Source: JBCCSZ01 sp039199225
Lineage (GTDB): Bacteria > Bacteroidota > Bacteroidia > Chitinophagales > Saprospiraceae
Direction of reading: 5' to 3'
DNA length: 26,806 nt
NCBI GenBank assembly: GCA_039199225.1
Contig: JBCCSZ010000076.1
Location: 1-26,806 of the forward strand
Shown here: positions 15,889 through 23,505 of the stretch, one piece after another
Layout: every line of letters begins with the position of its first letter
Numbering within the stretch: position 1 is the first letter of the stretch
The notes under the pieces: model-generated
What the model was told of the DNA's origin: nothing
The model's input: only the letters and a program-made list of their open reading frames with translations
Database searches by the model: none
Made by a program: the position numbers and the translations under genes

Positions 15889-17365
15889 CATTCCGCAGCG
15901 ACAATCCCCGGTAGCCATCTTACTCATCCTGTCCAAGTTTTTCAGCGTACTACTTCGGCAGGCATGGCCATTGGCTGTCGTCTTCTTTTTCAATTCGAAA
16001 AGCAACTTTTGGAATTACGCCATTTACTTTGGCATATTAGCAGCCTTTGTTACAGCGGTATTGTCCATCATCTCTTACTTTAAATTTTACTACTACATCC
16101 AGGACGAGGAGTTGGTCATTGAAAAAGGTGTCTTGCAAAAGACGAAGCTCAACGTCCCTTTCGATCGCATACAAACGATCAACTTTCAGCAAAATGTCAT
16201 CCACCAGTTTTTCCAGGTGGTCAGCCTGGAAATCGATACGGCAGGGTCTTCCGAGAAGGAGTTTTCCATTTCTGCGCTGGAAAAAAAGCAGGCAGAAAGC
16301 ATTCGGCGATTCGTGCTAGAGCAAAAGGCTTTGTCTGATCCGCCAGCAGAAGAACCAATAGAGGAGCTTGTGCAGGAAAAGCCAGCGGAGGAAAAACTCA
16401 TCTTTCGCCTATCGCCATTGGATTTACTCAAAACGGGTGTCAGTCAGAATCACTTTCGAATGGGGGGCATCATCATCGCTACTTTATTTGGTCTGTACCA
16501 ATTTTCTTCGGATTTGTTTGGAGATAAAAAGACAGAAGGGATGCTGAAGGGCGTCTTTGGCGTAGAACCAGCTTCCATTTTTCAGACTCTTTTGTTGATT
16601 CTTCCTTTTTTCCTACTGCTGTCGATTATTTTGACCTTGATCAATACAATACTTCAATATTTCGACCTGCGCCTGTACAAAACTGAGCGAGGCTTCAAAA
16701 CCATTGCTGGCTTGTTGACCCGCCGCGAATTATCCGCCACCCTTCAAAAGATTCAGTGGATTCGCTGGGGGACCAATCCGATCATGCGATTGTTCAAGCA
16801 ATACCGACTCCAATTGGCTGCTGCTTCCAGCGATGTGGTCCGGCGTCGGCAGGCGATGGCCATTCCAGGTTGTTATGAAGAACAAATCGAAAGTGTTCGC
16901 GACGATTATTTTCCGTCCTTTAGACATTTGGACAAAGAAACGCATGGCATCAGCAAGGCCATTATCAGCAGACACCTCTTATATTTTGGTCTTCCCCCCA
17001 TCCTCATTGGCCCCTTACTATTCAACGGTCTGAGTGTTTACGATCTGCTGTGGCTGCTCTGGATTCCAGTGGTCTACTTACTGAGCCGCCGCTTTCACCA
17101 AAAGTGGAAATGGCACCTCAGCACGGAAGGACTCCGGACAGATAAGGGTATTTTTGGCTCCCAAGCTACCCTGCTGCAATGGTACAAAGTGCAGTCAGTC
17201 GCCATTGAGCAATCGCCCTATCAACGGCGAAAATCCCTGGCAAACATTTACTTCTACACGGCAGCCGGTACGCTAACCATTCCGTATATCTCCCTGGAAG
17301 ATGCCCATAAGTTGCGCAATTTTGTTTTGTACAAAGTGGAGAGTGATCCTCGCAAATGGATGTAA
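15869..17365 (+). CDS. PH-domain membrane protein, YdbT type (three bPH2 modules)
   Basis: About 498 aa with several transmembrane pairs and three bPH2 (DUF304) modules. Module 1 is near the N-terminus (YYIQDEELVIEKGVLQKTKL). Module 2 is central (GFKTIAGLLTRRELSATLQK). Module 3 is at the end (WHLSTEGLRTDKGIFGSQAT), closing with the helix AHKLRNFVLYKVESDPRKWM. An acidic linker (about 160-185) separates modules 1 and 2. YdbT proteins are inner-membrane proteins of unknown function found with YdbS. In-frame ATGs lie at 15857, 15869 and 15878. All overlap the end of the YdbS gene, so translational coupling is likely. The last one would give the family-like start MTFDIPQRQSP. Confidence 0.88.
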   Translation: MSKMTFDIPQRQSPVAILLILSKFFSVLLRQAWPLAVVFFFNSKSNFWNYAIYFGILAAFVTAVLSIISYFKFYYYIQDEELVIEKGVLQKTKLNVPFDRIQTINFQQNVIHQFFQVVSLEIDTAGSSEKEFSISALEKKQAESIRRFVLEQKALSDPPAEEPIEELVQEKPAEEKLIFRLSPLDLLKTGVSQNHFRMGGIIIATLFGLYQFSSDLFGDKKTEGMLKGVFGVEPASIFQTLLLILPFFLLLSIILTLINTILQYFDLRLYKTERGFKTIAGLLTRRELSATLQKIQWIRWGTNPIMRLFKQYRLQLAAASSDVVRRRQAMAIPGCYEEQIESVRDDYFPSFRHLDKETHGISKAIISRHLLYFGLPPILIGPLLFNGLSVYDLLWLLWIPVVYLLSRRFHQKWKWHLSTEGLRTDKGIFGSQATLLQWYKVQSVAIEQSPYQRRKSLANIYFYTAAGTLTIPYISLEDAHKLRNFVLYKVESDPRKWM

Positions 17366-17377
17366 GAGCGCCAGCCA

Positions 17378-17947
17378 CTAGCCCAGTGCTGCCAACACCT
17401 CCTCTGTCGTTTTGATCTGCGCAAATTCTTCTTGTAAACTGGCCAAGCTGGTCAGGTGAATTACCTCCGAACTGTAGTTTTCGCCATTGATCCCGATGCG
17501 GTCGAAGGTGGCCGTTGCATCCGATACCAGGATGGTCTCATATCCTAGGTTACCAGCCATTCGGGTAGTGGTGGAAATGCAGTGGTTGGTCGTCAGACCT
17601 ATGATGACAAGACGACGGATGGCCTGCGCATCGAGGCGGTCTTTCAGATCAGTTCCAATGAAAGCACTATTCACTTCTTTCACAATGATGGGTTCCCCGG
17701 CCAGTGGTTTGACTTCCGGCTTGATCTCGAAGCCCGGGTGGGAGCGATGTAAAGGCGACTCAACGTTTTGAGAGCTGTGCTGAATGTGAAAAAGCGGCAG
17801 CCCCAGCGCGCGCCAACGATGAAGAATGGCGGCCATTTTTTGCTCTGCATCCGGATTGTTGCGATTGCCACCATAATAAGCTTCGTCGTCTAGCCCCTTT
17901 TGAATGTCGACCAGTAGCAGGGCGGTCTTTTCATTTTTCAAATTCAT
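17378..17947 (-). CDS. Isochorismatase-family cysteine hydrolase
   Basis: Soluble 189-aa hydrolase of the isochorismatase-like superfamily (isochorismatases, nicotinamidases, N-carbamoyl and other amidases). The catalytic triad is complete: D14 (LLVDIQ), K90 (IVKEVNSAF) and C123 (GLTTNHCISTTTR). The non-prolyl cis-peptide region just before Cys is typical. It lacks the long insertion and metal-site histidines of true nicotinamidases. The first-shell sequence (HSSQNVESPLHRSHPGFEI) resembles the general YcaC/SttH-type group, so the substrate is open. It is convergent with the YdbT gene, with 12 bases between stop codons. The MATE transporter upstream on the same strand is 170 bases away. Confidence 0.9.
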   Translation of the reverse strand: MNLKNEKTALLLVDIQKGLDDEAYYGGNRNNPDAEQKMAAILHRWRALGLPLFHIQHSSQNVESPLHRSHPGFEIKPEVKPLAGEPIIVKEVNSAFIGTDLKDRLDAQAIRRLVIIGLTTNHCISTTTRMAGNLGYETILVSDATATFDRIGINGENYSSEVIHLTSLASLQEEFAQIKTTEEVLAALG

Positions 17948-17996
17948 CCTGTATACATTAAATAGACAAAAAATACACTCCCACTGCCCTTAACTT

Positions 17997-18116
17997 ATGG
18001 TGAAAGTACGACAAAACACTTTCGAAGATCAGCTAGATCGCTTCTGTTGGACCATCCTTCAGAGTATTGACCTGACAGCCCAGCTGTTTCGAGACAGACA
18101 ACAAGTCAGAAAATAG
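17997..18116 (+). CDS. Possible small protein of 39 aa
   Basis: ATG at 17997 to TAG at 18114-18116 encodes a soluble, charged, helix-prone peptide (VRQNTFEDQLDRFCWTILQ core, ending RDRQQVRK). It fills most of the 170-base gap between two minus-strand genes and ends one base before the MATE stop codon. The composition looks protein-like, but I recognise no family and it could be a remnant or chance. Confidence 0.2.
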   Translation: MVKVRQNTFEDQLDRFCWTILQSIDLTAQLFRDRQQVRK

Positions 18117-18117
18117 C

Positions 18118-19428
18118 TCAATCCATCCCAAAACTACCTTTTCGAACATACCACCACCATTGAAACAGTCCCCTGGCTGCCATAAAGATCAATAAGGCTG
18201 CCCAAAGGCCGTGGTTGCCATAACTCGCCGATAGCGCAAAGTAGGCGCCCAAGAACACAGCAAAGCTTAGAACCATACTGTCACGCATAGCCCGCGAGGC
18301 CGTCAGACCAATAAAGATACCATCCCAGACGTAGCAAGGCGTTCCGATGATTGGAAAGAGGATGACCCATATCATATAGTCGAGCGAATCCGCTACCAAA
18401 GGGCCTTCGTCGGTAAATACCCACATTAAGGCTTCGCCATACACCCAAAAGACCAGGCTGAACAATAAGGCCAGGCCCATTCCCCAGACAAAAGAATAGT
18501 GAATAGATGCCTGTAATCGTACCGCATCCCTGGCGCCCTTGTATTTCCCAACGAGACTTTCGGAGGCAAAGGCAAAGCCATCCACTGCAAAAGACATCCA
18601 GCTGATGAACTGTTGGAGGATGGTGTTGATTGCCAGGATGGTAGCTCCGGCGGCCGATGAGCGGCTGTAGAAAAAGCCAAAGACGAAGGTCAGGCAGAGC
18701 GTTCGTAGAAAAATGTCCCAATTGACGCGCAGGAAGTGTCCAAATGCTTCGATGGCCCAAAGGGCTTGCCGCTGAAAATGCCCCAACAAATGACGGTACT
18801 TAAAGAAAAACAGTCCGACAGCTAACGCCAGTCCAGCGTATTGCGCCAATACAGTTCCCCAAGCCACACCTGCTACTTCCATGCCTTTGACCCACACCAA
18901 CCAATAACTCAAGACAATATTGACTAGGTTGATGAATATGGTCAATATCAAGGGATAGATCGCATTTTGCATTCCAAAAAACCAGCCCATCAGTGCATAC
19001 AGAGCCAAAGTTGCCGGGGCTGCCCAAATTCGGACATTGAAGTAGGTTTGGACCAGTTCGTATTGGTCGCCATCGACATTCATCAAATAAAAGCCCAACC
19101 GGCCCAGAGGTCCTTGTAACAGCCAAATCAGTCCGCCCAGCAGAAGGGCTAATAATACGGCCCGCCCCAGGGTGTGAATCACGGCTGGTGAGTTGGAAGC
19201 GCCATAGGCTTGAGCAGCCATGCCCGTTGTTCCCATGCGCAAGAAGCCAAAATTCCAATAGATAAAGTTGAAAATCATCGACCCTACGCCTACAGCCCCT
19301 ATGTGCAACACAGACAAACGCCCCATCAGGAGGGTGTCCACTGTGCTCAACAAAGGGACCGACAAGTTGCTCAAGATATTGGGAATGGCTAAGGCCAGGA
19401 TTTCCCGGTTGATGGATGTTTTACGCAC
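18118..19428 (-). CDS. MATE-family efflux transporter (DinF subgroup)
   Basis: Inner-membrane antiporter of 436 aa with about 12 predicted helices in two homologous halves. The N-terminus INREILALAIPNILSNLSVP continues into LLSTVDTLLMGRL, the DinF-type MATE signature. WNFGFLRMGTTGMAAQAYGA is also characteristic. MATE proteins export organic cations, drugs or metabolites using Na+ or H+ gradients; the substrate here is unknown. No in-frame ATG precedes the conserved N-terminus, so the start is GTG at 19428. The intergenic region to the divergent PASTA gene is 148 bases and probably holds both promoters. Confidence 0.93.
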   Translation of the reverse strand: MRKTSINREILALAIPNILSNLSVPLLSTVDTLLMGRLSVLHIGAVGVGSMIFNFIYWNFGFLRMGTTGMAAQAYGASNSPAVIHTLGRAVLLALLLGGLIWLLQGPLGRLGFYLMNVDGDQYELVQTYFNVRIWAAPATLALYALMGWFFGMQNAIYPLILTIFINLVNIVLSYWLVWVKGMEVAGVAWGTVLAQYAGLALAVGLFFFKYRHLLGHFQRQALWAIEAFGHFLRVNWDIFLRTLCLTFVFGFFYSRSSAAGATILAINTILQQFISWMSFAVDGFAFASESLVGKYKGARDAVRLQASIHYSFVWGMGLALLFSLVFWVYGEALMWVFTDEGPLVADSLDYMIWVILFPIIGTPCYVWDGIFIGLTASRAMRDSMVLSFAVFLGAYFALSASYGNHGLWAALLIFMAARGLFQWWWYVRKGSFGMD

Positions 19429-19484
19429 GGCGAATACTCTTAAAATGGCGGCAAATACTTTTTCACATAGCTCAATTCAGGCCG

Positions 19485-19492
19485 CAAATATA
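19485..19492 (-). promoter_or_regulatory. Candidate -7 box for the MATE gene
   Basis: The minus strand reads TATATTTG here, a perfect TAnnTTTG. It gives a leader of about 50 bases before the GTG at 19428. No TTG lies at the expected upstream spacing, so this is tentative. Confidence 0.3.
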
Positions 19493-19531
19493 TAAATTGT
19501 GCCTTTGTAAGCAGTTCGTAATATTTGTGCT

Positions 19532-19539
19532 TACCTTTG
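19532..19539 (+). promoter_or_regulatory. Candidate -7 box for the PASTA gene
   Basis: TACCTTTG matches TAnnTTTG and ends 37 bases before the ATG at 19577. The nearest TTTG (19504-19507) is 24 bases upstream, longer than usual, so only the -7 element is supported. Confidence 0.3.
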
Positions 19540-19576
19540 AACAAGCAACAGTTTTAGAATAAAACGAGACATTTCT

Positions 19577-20452
19577 ATGAAGCCTTTTTTGAAAAAAGCT
19601 GGAGATTTCATCAAATATTGGGCAAAGGAGCTGTATTTATTTGTGCGCAGCAAGATTTTTCTCAAAAACTTCGGGGGCATGGTCGCTCTGCTGGCAGGTA
19701 CTTTTTTCTTTACTTCTATATGGATGAAGTACTACACCAACCACGGCGAATCCTTGCAAGTACCCGACTACATCGGTACAGCCTTTAGCGATGCCAGCAA
19801 GCGGGCCGTCGGTCAAAAATTACAGCTCGTCGTAACCGACTCGCAATACATCATCGGCAAACCGGCCTTCGAAATCCTCGAACAGGACCCCAAGCCCTTG
19901 TCTCGTGTAAAGGAAAACCGAAAGATTTACGTTCGCATCACCCGCGCCATTCCACCACTGGTCAAACTGCCCGACATCAAGGATGGCAACGACGATTTCA
20001 ATCAATACCGCCGCAAACTGGCCCTCATCGATGTCAACGCCAAGATCGTAGATCGCCAGTTCAGCAATAAGTTAGAACCCAACACCATCCTGGAAGTGCG
20101 CAACGAAGGCAAGGACATCACCGAGGCGCTGGCCGAAGGGGTGGAGGTTCCCAAGGGGACGACCCTCGAATTCGTCGTAACAGAAAGAGGCGGCGGTCGT
20201 GTACCCGTTCCCGAATTGGTCTGTAAACGCTACGATGCTGCCGTTTTTCTGGTCGGAAATTTCAACCTCAACATCGGCTCGGTGGTCCATGATGCAACAG
20301 TCACAGATAAGTATACGGCCTATGTATGGAAGCAACGCCCGGCTTTCAATGCTTCGCGCTCCCTACGCGTTGGCGAGCAGGTCGACATCTACCTGACACA
20401 ATATAAGCCCGATGGTTGTACCACAGCCGATGGTTCAGACGTTGGAGAGTAG
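19577..20452 (+). CDS. Membrane-anchored protein with three PASTA domains, no kinase
   Basis: 291 aa. A short cytoplasmic basic N-terminus is followed by one transmembrane helix (about 32-50). The periplasmic part has three tandem PASTA repeats: about 60-125 (VPDYIGTAFSDASKRAVGQK), 128-207 (LPDIKDGNDDFNQYRRKLAL) and 210-277 (VPELVCKRYDAAVFLVGNF). PASTA domains bind peptidoglycan fragments or pack against penicillin-binding proteins; classically they sit on PknB-type kinases or PBP2x. No kinase or transpeptidase domain is present, as in many stand-alone Bacteroidota PASTA proteins. The metalloprotease gene starts 19 bases after its stop, so they are probably co-transcribed. Confidence 0.92.
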   Translation: MKPFLKKAGDFIKYWAKELYLFVRSKIFLKNFGGMVALLAGTFFFTSIWMKYYTNHGESLQVPDYIGTAFSDASKRAVGQKLQLVVTDSQYIIGKPAFEILEQDPKPLSRVKENRKIYVRITRAIPPLVKLPDIKDGNDDFNQYRRKLALIDVNAKIVDRQFSNKLEPNTILEVRNEGKDITEALAEGVEVPKGTTLEFVVTERGGGRVPVPELVCKRYDAAVFLVGNFNLNIGSVVHDATVTDKYTAYVWKQRPAFNASRSLRVGEQVDIYLTQYKPDGCTTADGSDVGE

Positions 20453-20471
20453 ACGATACATCGTTTTCAGC

Positions 20472-21179
20472 ATGAGAAATATTCTTTTATTACTGTTAGT
20501 CGTACTTGCCTGTGCTTGTAGAAAAAACTACAAGAACAATAATGCTATAAAGAATGAGTCGGGCAAGTTTGCCATCTGTAATAGCAGACTAACAGCTTGT
20601 GCAACCAGCTCAAGGGCAGCCTACTGCTTATTTGGCTATAAGTGGGGAGCAGATTCCAGCTTTGTGGAAGTAGGTATGGACGCTACCGGCCCAGCGGCTA
20701 GTGGCGGAGTGGTTACCTTCAGCTTTCAGGAGGAAAACGGCCCTGTCAATACCCACAGGCAAATCAACTTGGCAAGTAAATCCTTCAGCAACTTGGTCGG
20801 CTGTGCAAAGTCGGAAATCAGAAATGCCTTGGACACTTGGTCGCAGGCAGCAGACATCGACTTTAGAGAACTGCCGGAAAACAGCGACAGCGACATCCGC
20901 TTTTTCGTGGCCGACATTGTGCAGACCGGCGTGGGTTATCCCAATTATTCGGAAGCCTCCTGCAGCGCCATCAAGGGAACGATGATCATCAATGCAGGCA
21001 CCTCCATCAATGATTGCAATGATTTTTTCCTTCTTTCCTTACACGAGATCGGGCATGTATTAGGGCTCGGGCATGTCAGCACCAGGAATGTTATGAATCC
21101 CGACTTTTTTGATTTCAACTTGGATGGGCTGCAAAAAGGCGACCGAGAGGGAATCATTCAAATTTATGGCGAGAATTGA
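20472..21179 (+). CDS. Matrixin-type zinc metalloprotease lipoprotein
   Basis: 235-aa exported protease. The signal peptide ends in a double-cysteine region (LACAC, Cys14 or Cys16), giving a likely lipoprotein. A cysteine-rich segment follows (about 36-52: C, C, C), then the catalytic domain. The metzincin zinc site HEIGHVLGLGH (191-201) is complete with H191, E192, H195 and H201. The Met-turn (RNVMNPDFF, M208) follows at normal matrixin spacing. The N-terminal half of the catalytic domain shows the IRNALDTWSQAADIDFREL pattern typical of matrixins. It has no obvious cysteine-switch propeptide. The ATG at 20472 is chosen because it begins the signal peptide; the open frame upstream overlaps the PASTA gene. 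Substrate unknown; the surface or periplasm is the expected location. Confidence 0.93.
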   Translation: MRNILLLLLVVLACACRKNYKNNNAIKNESGKFAICNSRLTACATSSRAAYCLFGYKWGADSSFVEVGMDATGPAASGGVVTFSFQEENGPVNTHRQINLASKSFSNLVGCAKSEIRNALDTWSQAADIDFRELPENSDSDIRFFVADIVQTGVGYPNYSEASCSAIKGTMIINAGTSINDCNDFFLLSLHEIGHVLGLGHVSTRNVMNPDFFDFNLDGLQKGDREGIIQIYGEN

Positions 21180-21191
21180 TCGTCCTTGCAC

Positions 21192-21908
21192 TTAAGAAGA
21201 TACCTCCTGAATGTAGAAAAATGCCTGACCAGAGTCGTCGGTAAACAACCTTCGTTTTCCCTCATCCATTATCAAGCTTCCCCCCTGCTTTAGGATCGTC
21301 TCACTGGAAGTATCCAAGTCGTCTACGCCAAAGGTACACACCCAATATTCGTACTTGCCTTTGTACTCATTTGGAATATTCAACGCATCTGCCGTATGGA
21401 CCTCATCGGAGGTATAAATTTGATAATGATCGCGCGCCAACTCGTAAAAGATCCAATCGAAGAGACCCTGATAAAATAGTTTGACCTTTTGCATATCGGA
21501 CACGTGCAATTCGTTCCAAACCAATGTATTGACCTCGTTATTCGTTCGGGTATGGAGTTGGTTGCCATCGTAAATGGTAAAGCCTGCTCCTTGGGGGTCT
21601 CGAATCAAAGCGACCCCGCCAATTGGATTGCTTTCATCCACCAGCTCAATAATACCTCCCAAGGCTTTGACCTTAGCGACAGTTTGACCAACATTTTCAA
21701 CCTGTATGTAGGTCATCCAAAAATGCGGCATGCGCATCTGTTTGAATTTCTCAGGGGTTTCATACAAGCCAATGATTTCCCTGCTTTGTTGGTAAGCCAG
21801 GTAGTAGCCATGATCATTGTAAAAAGTCCACCCAAAAACAGCTTTGTAAAAGGCCATTGTTTTCTCTGGCGTATAAGTGGATAAATCTGCAAAAACAATC
21901 TGATTCAT
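21192..21908 (-). CDS. Two-domain VOC (glyoxalase-fold) protein
   Basis: 238-aa soluble protein with two VOC modules (about 1-115 and 122-236). Each starts with a typical 'FADLSTYTPEKTMAFYKAVFGW' or 'WNELHVSDMQKVKLFYQGLFDW' helix-strand pattern. The first domain retains GGVALIRDPQGAGFTIYDG and the second ends GRRLFTDDSGQAFFYIQE. The double-VOC arrangement resembles CFP30B/27-kDa antigen-type proteins of unknown function. VOC metal ligands (His/Glu) are only partly evident, so catalysis cannot be claimed. It is convergent with the matrixin gene (12-base gap) and the last gene of the minus-strand cluster. Confidence 0.88.
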   Translation of the reverse strand: MNQIVFADLSTYTPEKTMAFYKAVFGWTFYNDHGYYLAYQQSREIIGLYETPEKFKQMRMPHFWMTYIQVENVGQTVAKVKALGGIIELVDESNPIGGVALIRDPQGAGFTIYDGNQLHTRTNNEVNTLVWNELHVSDMQKVKLFYQGLFDWIFYELARDHYQIYTSDEVHTADALNIPNEYKGKYEYWVCTFGVDDLDTSSETILKQGGSLIMDEGKRRLFTDDSGQAFFYIQEVSS

Positions 21909-21951
21909 TGCGCAACATTTGAAGTTAGATGATGATACCTCCGGAATCGTT

Positions 21952-22521
21952 TTAAACCTTTTTTCTTTTCCAGACTTCTTTGTAGGGCTGCTCTTTCAAG
22001 GACATCACCACTGTCAGCTCATCGCCATCGAGCGTAAAAACTACATAGTAAAAAGATCCATCCGGGAGGTGCATCTTACCATTTTTGTACATGCCATCCT
22101 CAAAAGTAATTCCTTCAATAAAATAATCCTCCTCATTTCCCGTACCTGTATATTCCGTTTTACCATCGTTGTAATAATGGATTTTGCCAACGTATTTTCC
22201 CTTGTACTTTTCTATTTCGTAGACCGCCATGTAGTAATTATTTTTTACTTCCCAAACACCTTGAATGTCATCCGGATCGCTCCCTTTTGGAGCTTTTGAC
22301 TGAAGACGTTTGGCCTCCGATTCAACCAATACTTGTTCCGCAGCTTGCTCTTTTTCAGTTGAGTGCATGCTGGTTGTCTCTTCTGCATCTGTTTCCAACT
22401 CAAGCTTGGAAGCACTTGGTATAAATTTCTTTTTGGCAGTCTGTTCCTCTCCTTTACAAGAAAAAGTTATCAGACAAAGCAGTAGTAAAACCCATAGGGG
22501 TGATTTGACAGATAAGCTCAT
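21952..22521 (-). CDS. Lipoprotein with a DUF2147-like C-terminal domain
   Basis: 189 aa from the ATG at 22521, where a signal peptide begins and ends in a lipobox (ITFSC, Cys22). A Glu/Lys-rich linker (about 25-80) leads to a C-terminal beta-rich domain (about 84-189) that opens DIQGVWEVKNNYYMAVYEIE and contains 'YKGKYVGKIHYY'. This is the general pattern of DUF2147 lipocalin-like proteins, whose function is unknown. The assignment is by pattern only. The small membrane protein gene ends 54 bases upstream on the same strand. The longer frame to 22569 would extend in front of the signal peptide. Confidence 0.72.
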   Translation of the reverse strand: MSLSVKSPLWVLLLLCLITFSCKGEEQTAKKKFIPSASKLELETDAEETTSMHSTEKEQAAEQVLVESEAKRLQSKAPKGSDPDDIQGVWEVKNNYYMAVYEIEKYKGKYVGKIHYYNDGKTEYTGTGNEEDYFIEGITFEDGMYKNGKMHLPDGSFYYVVFTLDGDELTVVMSLKEQPYKEVWKRKKV

Positions 22522-22575
22522 TTTAAATCGTTTTGAATGTTTGTAAATAATTGACCAGAGGTTTTGCATGCCTCT

Positions 22576-22842
22576 TCAATATCCATAATACCATGCTATG
22601 AAAGGTTCGGAATAAGCCAAACTGAGTATGGACAGTACAATCCACAGAACGACCACCACCCAAAACAGCAAAGGACTTCTATCCCTAGACACATGGTCCA
22701 GCAAATAGATGCTCCGGTTGCGAATGCCCAGGAAGCTCCAAATCAGGAACAGGATGGCAAAATAGAAGTCTGCCAAGTTGAAGTAAAAAGCAAAGGGCAT
22801 CAGGATCAATGCCAAGATGGATTTCCAATATTCTTGCATCAT
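22576..22842 (-). CDS. Small integral membrane protein, 88 aa
   Basis: Two to three hydrophobic helices (about 8-38 and 58-78) are separated by a charged loop (RNRSIYLLDHVSRDRS). The aromatic ending FIAWYYGY is unusual. Two consecutive ATGs (22842 and 22839) are available. I recognise no family. Membrane-helix composition on this strand, a plausible start and the FNR-like palindrome 60-75 bases upstream support a real gene. The opposite frame (22564-22875) is a lower-quality shadow. Confidence 0.6.
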   Translation of the reverse strand: MMQEYWKSILALILMPFAFYFNLADFYFAILFLIWSFLGIRNRSIYLLDHVSRDRSPLLFWVVVVLWIVLSILSLAYSEPFIAWYYGY

Positions 22843-22900
22843 TATAAGAAACTGATTCGATCAATAATGATGTAAAAGTAGCGGGCTTTGACAAGACTTC

Positions 22901-22918
22901 TTTTGACCTAGATCAAAA
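22901..22918. promoter_or_regulatory. FNR/CRP-like palindromic site
   Basis: TTTTGACCTAGATCAAAA is symmetric at 16 of 18 positions and differs from the FNR consensus TTGAT-N4-ATCAA at one base. It lies immediately after the stop codon of the Crp/Fnr-family gene and about 60-75 bases before the start of the small membrane protein, a suitable place for an activator or repressor. Confidence 0.6.
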
Positions 22919-22920
22919 TA

Positions 22921-23484
22921 TCATTTCCCGGCGCGAATCCTGCTGAGCGTTTCCTGCGAAATGCCCATGAAGGATGCAACAAGTCCCAATTTGATGTGCA
23001 GCTCGATTTCCGGAAAATAGCGGAGTACCAATTGGTATTTTTCTTTGGCAGAAAGGAACGACCAGGCTTTGTAAAATTCGTCGAGCAGACTTAGTATGTC
23101 CTCTGCTAGAAGTCGCGCAAAGTTTCCAAAGGCAGAAAAATCAGCAATTAATTTTTGATAGGCCGCAAAGCTGATGCGATACAGATGACATTCTTCCAAG
23201 CACTCGATCTCCTCAAAACTTGGCGATTGTTGGTAAAAACTCGACCAGGCAGTCACAAATTGTCCTTCCAGATAAAACCAAGAAGTGATCTTTTTTCCGT
23301 CGTGAAAATAGTAATTTTGAATCAGGCCCTTTTCGATGAAATACAGATAATCTGCCCGACTGTTTTCAGAGAGGAGAATCTCTTTTTTAGCCACAGTGAT
23401 GGCTTCAAAATCAGACTCGATCCGCGCTCTCAATTCGCTCCCTACAAAGGCACGCTCAGAGATGTGTTGTAGTAGTTTTTGCAA
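22921..23484 (-). CDS. Crp/Fnr-family transcriptional regulator (TTG start)
   Basis: 187-aa regulator. The N-terminal cyclic-nucleotide-binding-fold barrel (about 20-115) includes SRADYLYFIEKGLIQNYYF and FYLEGQFVTAWSSFY. A dimerisation helix follows, then a C-terminal helix-turn-helix (about 165-187, LGLVASFMGISQETLSRIRAG). No Fe-S cysteine cluster is visible at the N-terminus, so oxygen sensing by a 4Fe-4S centre as in E. coli Fnr is not supported. The small-ligand site is the degenerate type common in Bacteroidota. No ATG exists before the conserved region; the first usable start is TTG at 23484, with an in-frame stop just upstream. The phosphoesterase gene ends 21 bases upstream. Confidence 0.9.
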   Translation of the reverse strand: MQKLLQHISERAFVGSELRARIESDFEAITVAKKEILLSENSRADYLYFIEKGLIQNYYFHDGKKITSWFYLEGQFVTAWSSFYQQSPSFEEIECLEECHLYRISFAAYQKLIADFSAFGNFARLLAEDILSLLDEFYKAWSFLSAKEKYQLVLRYFPEIELHIKLGLVASFMGISQETLSRIRAGK

Positions 23485-23505
23485 TTGGCTTTTAGTTTTG
23501 TCCGC

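Noticed and set aside
17372..17391. Imperfect hairpin between the convergent YdbT and isochorismatase genes
   Set aside because: Short stems with a bulge and no T-tract on either strand; too weak to call a terminator.
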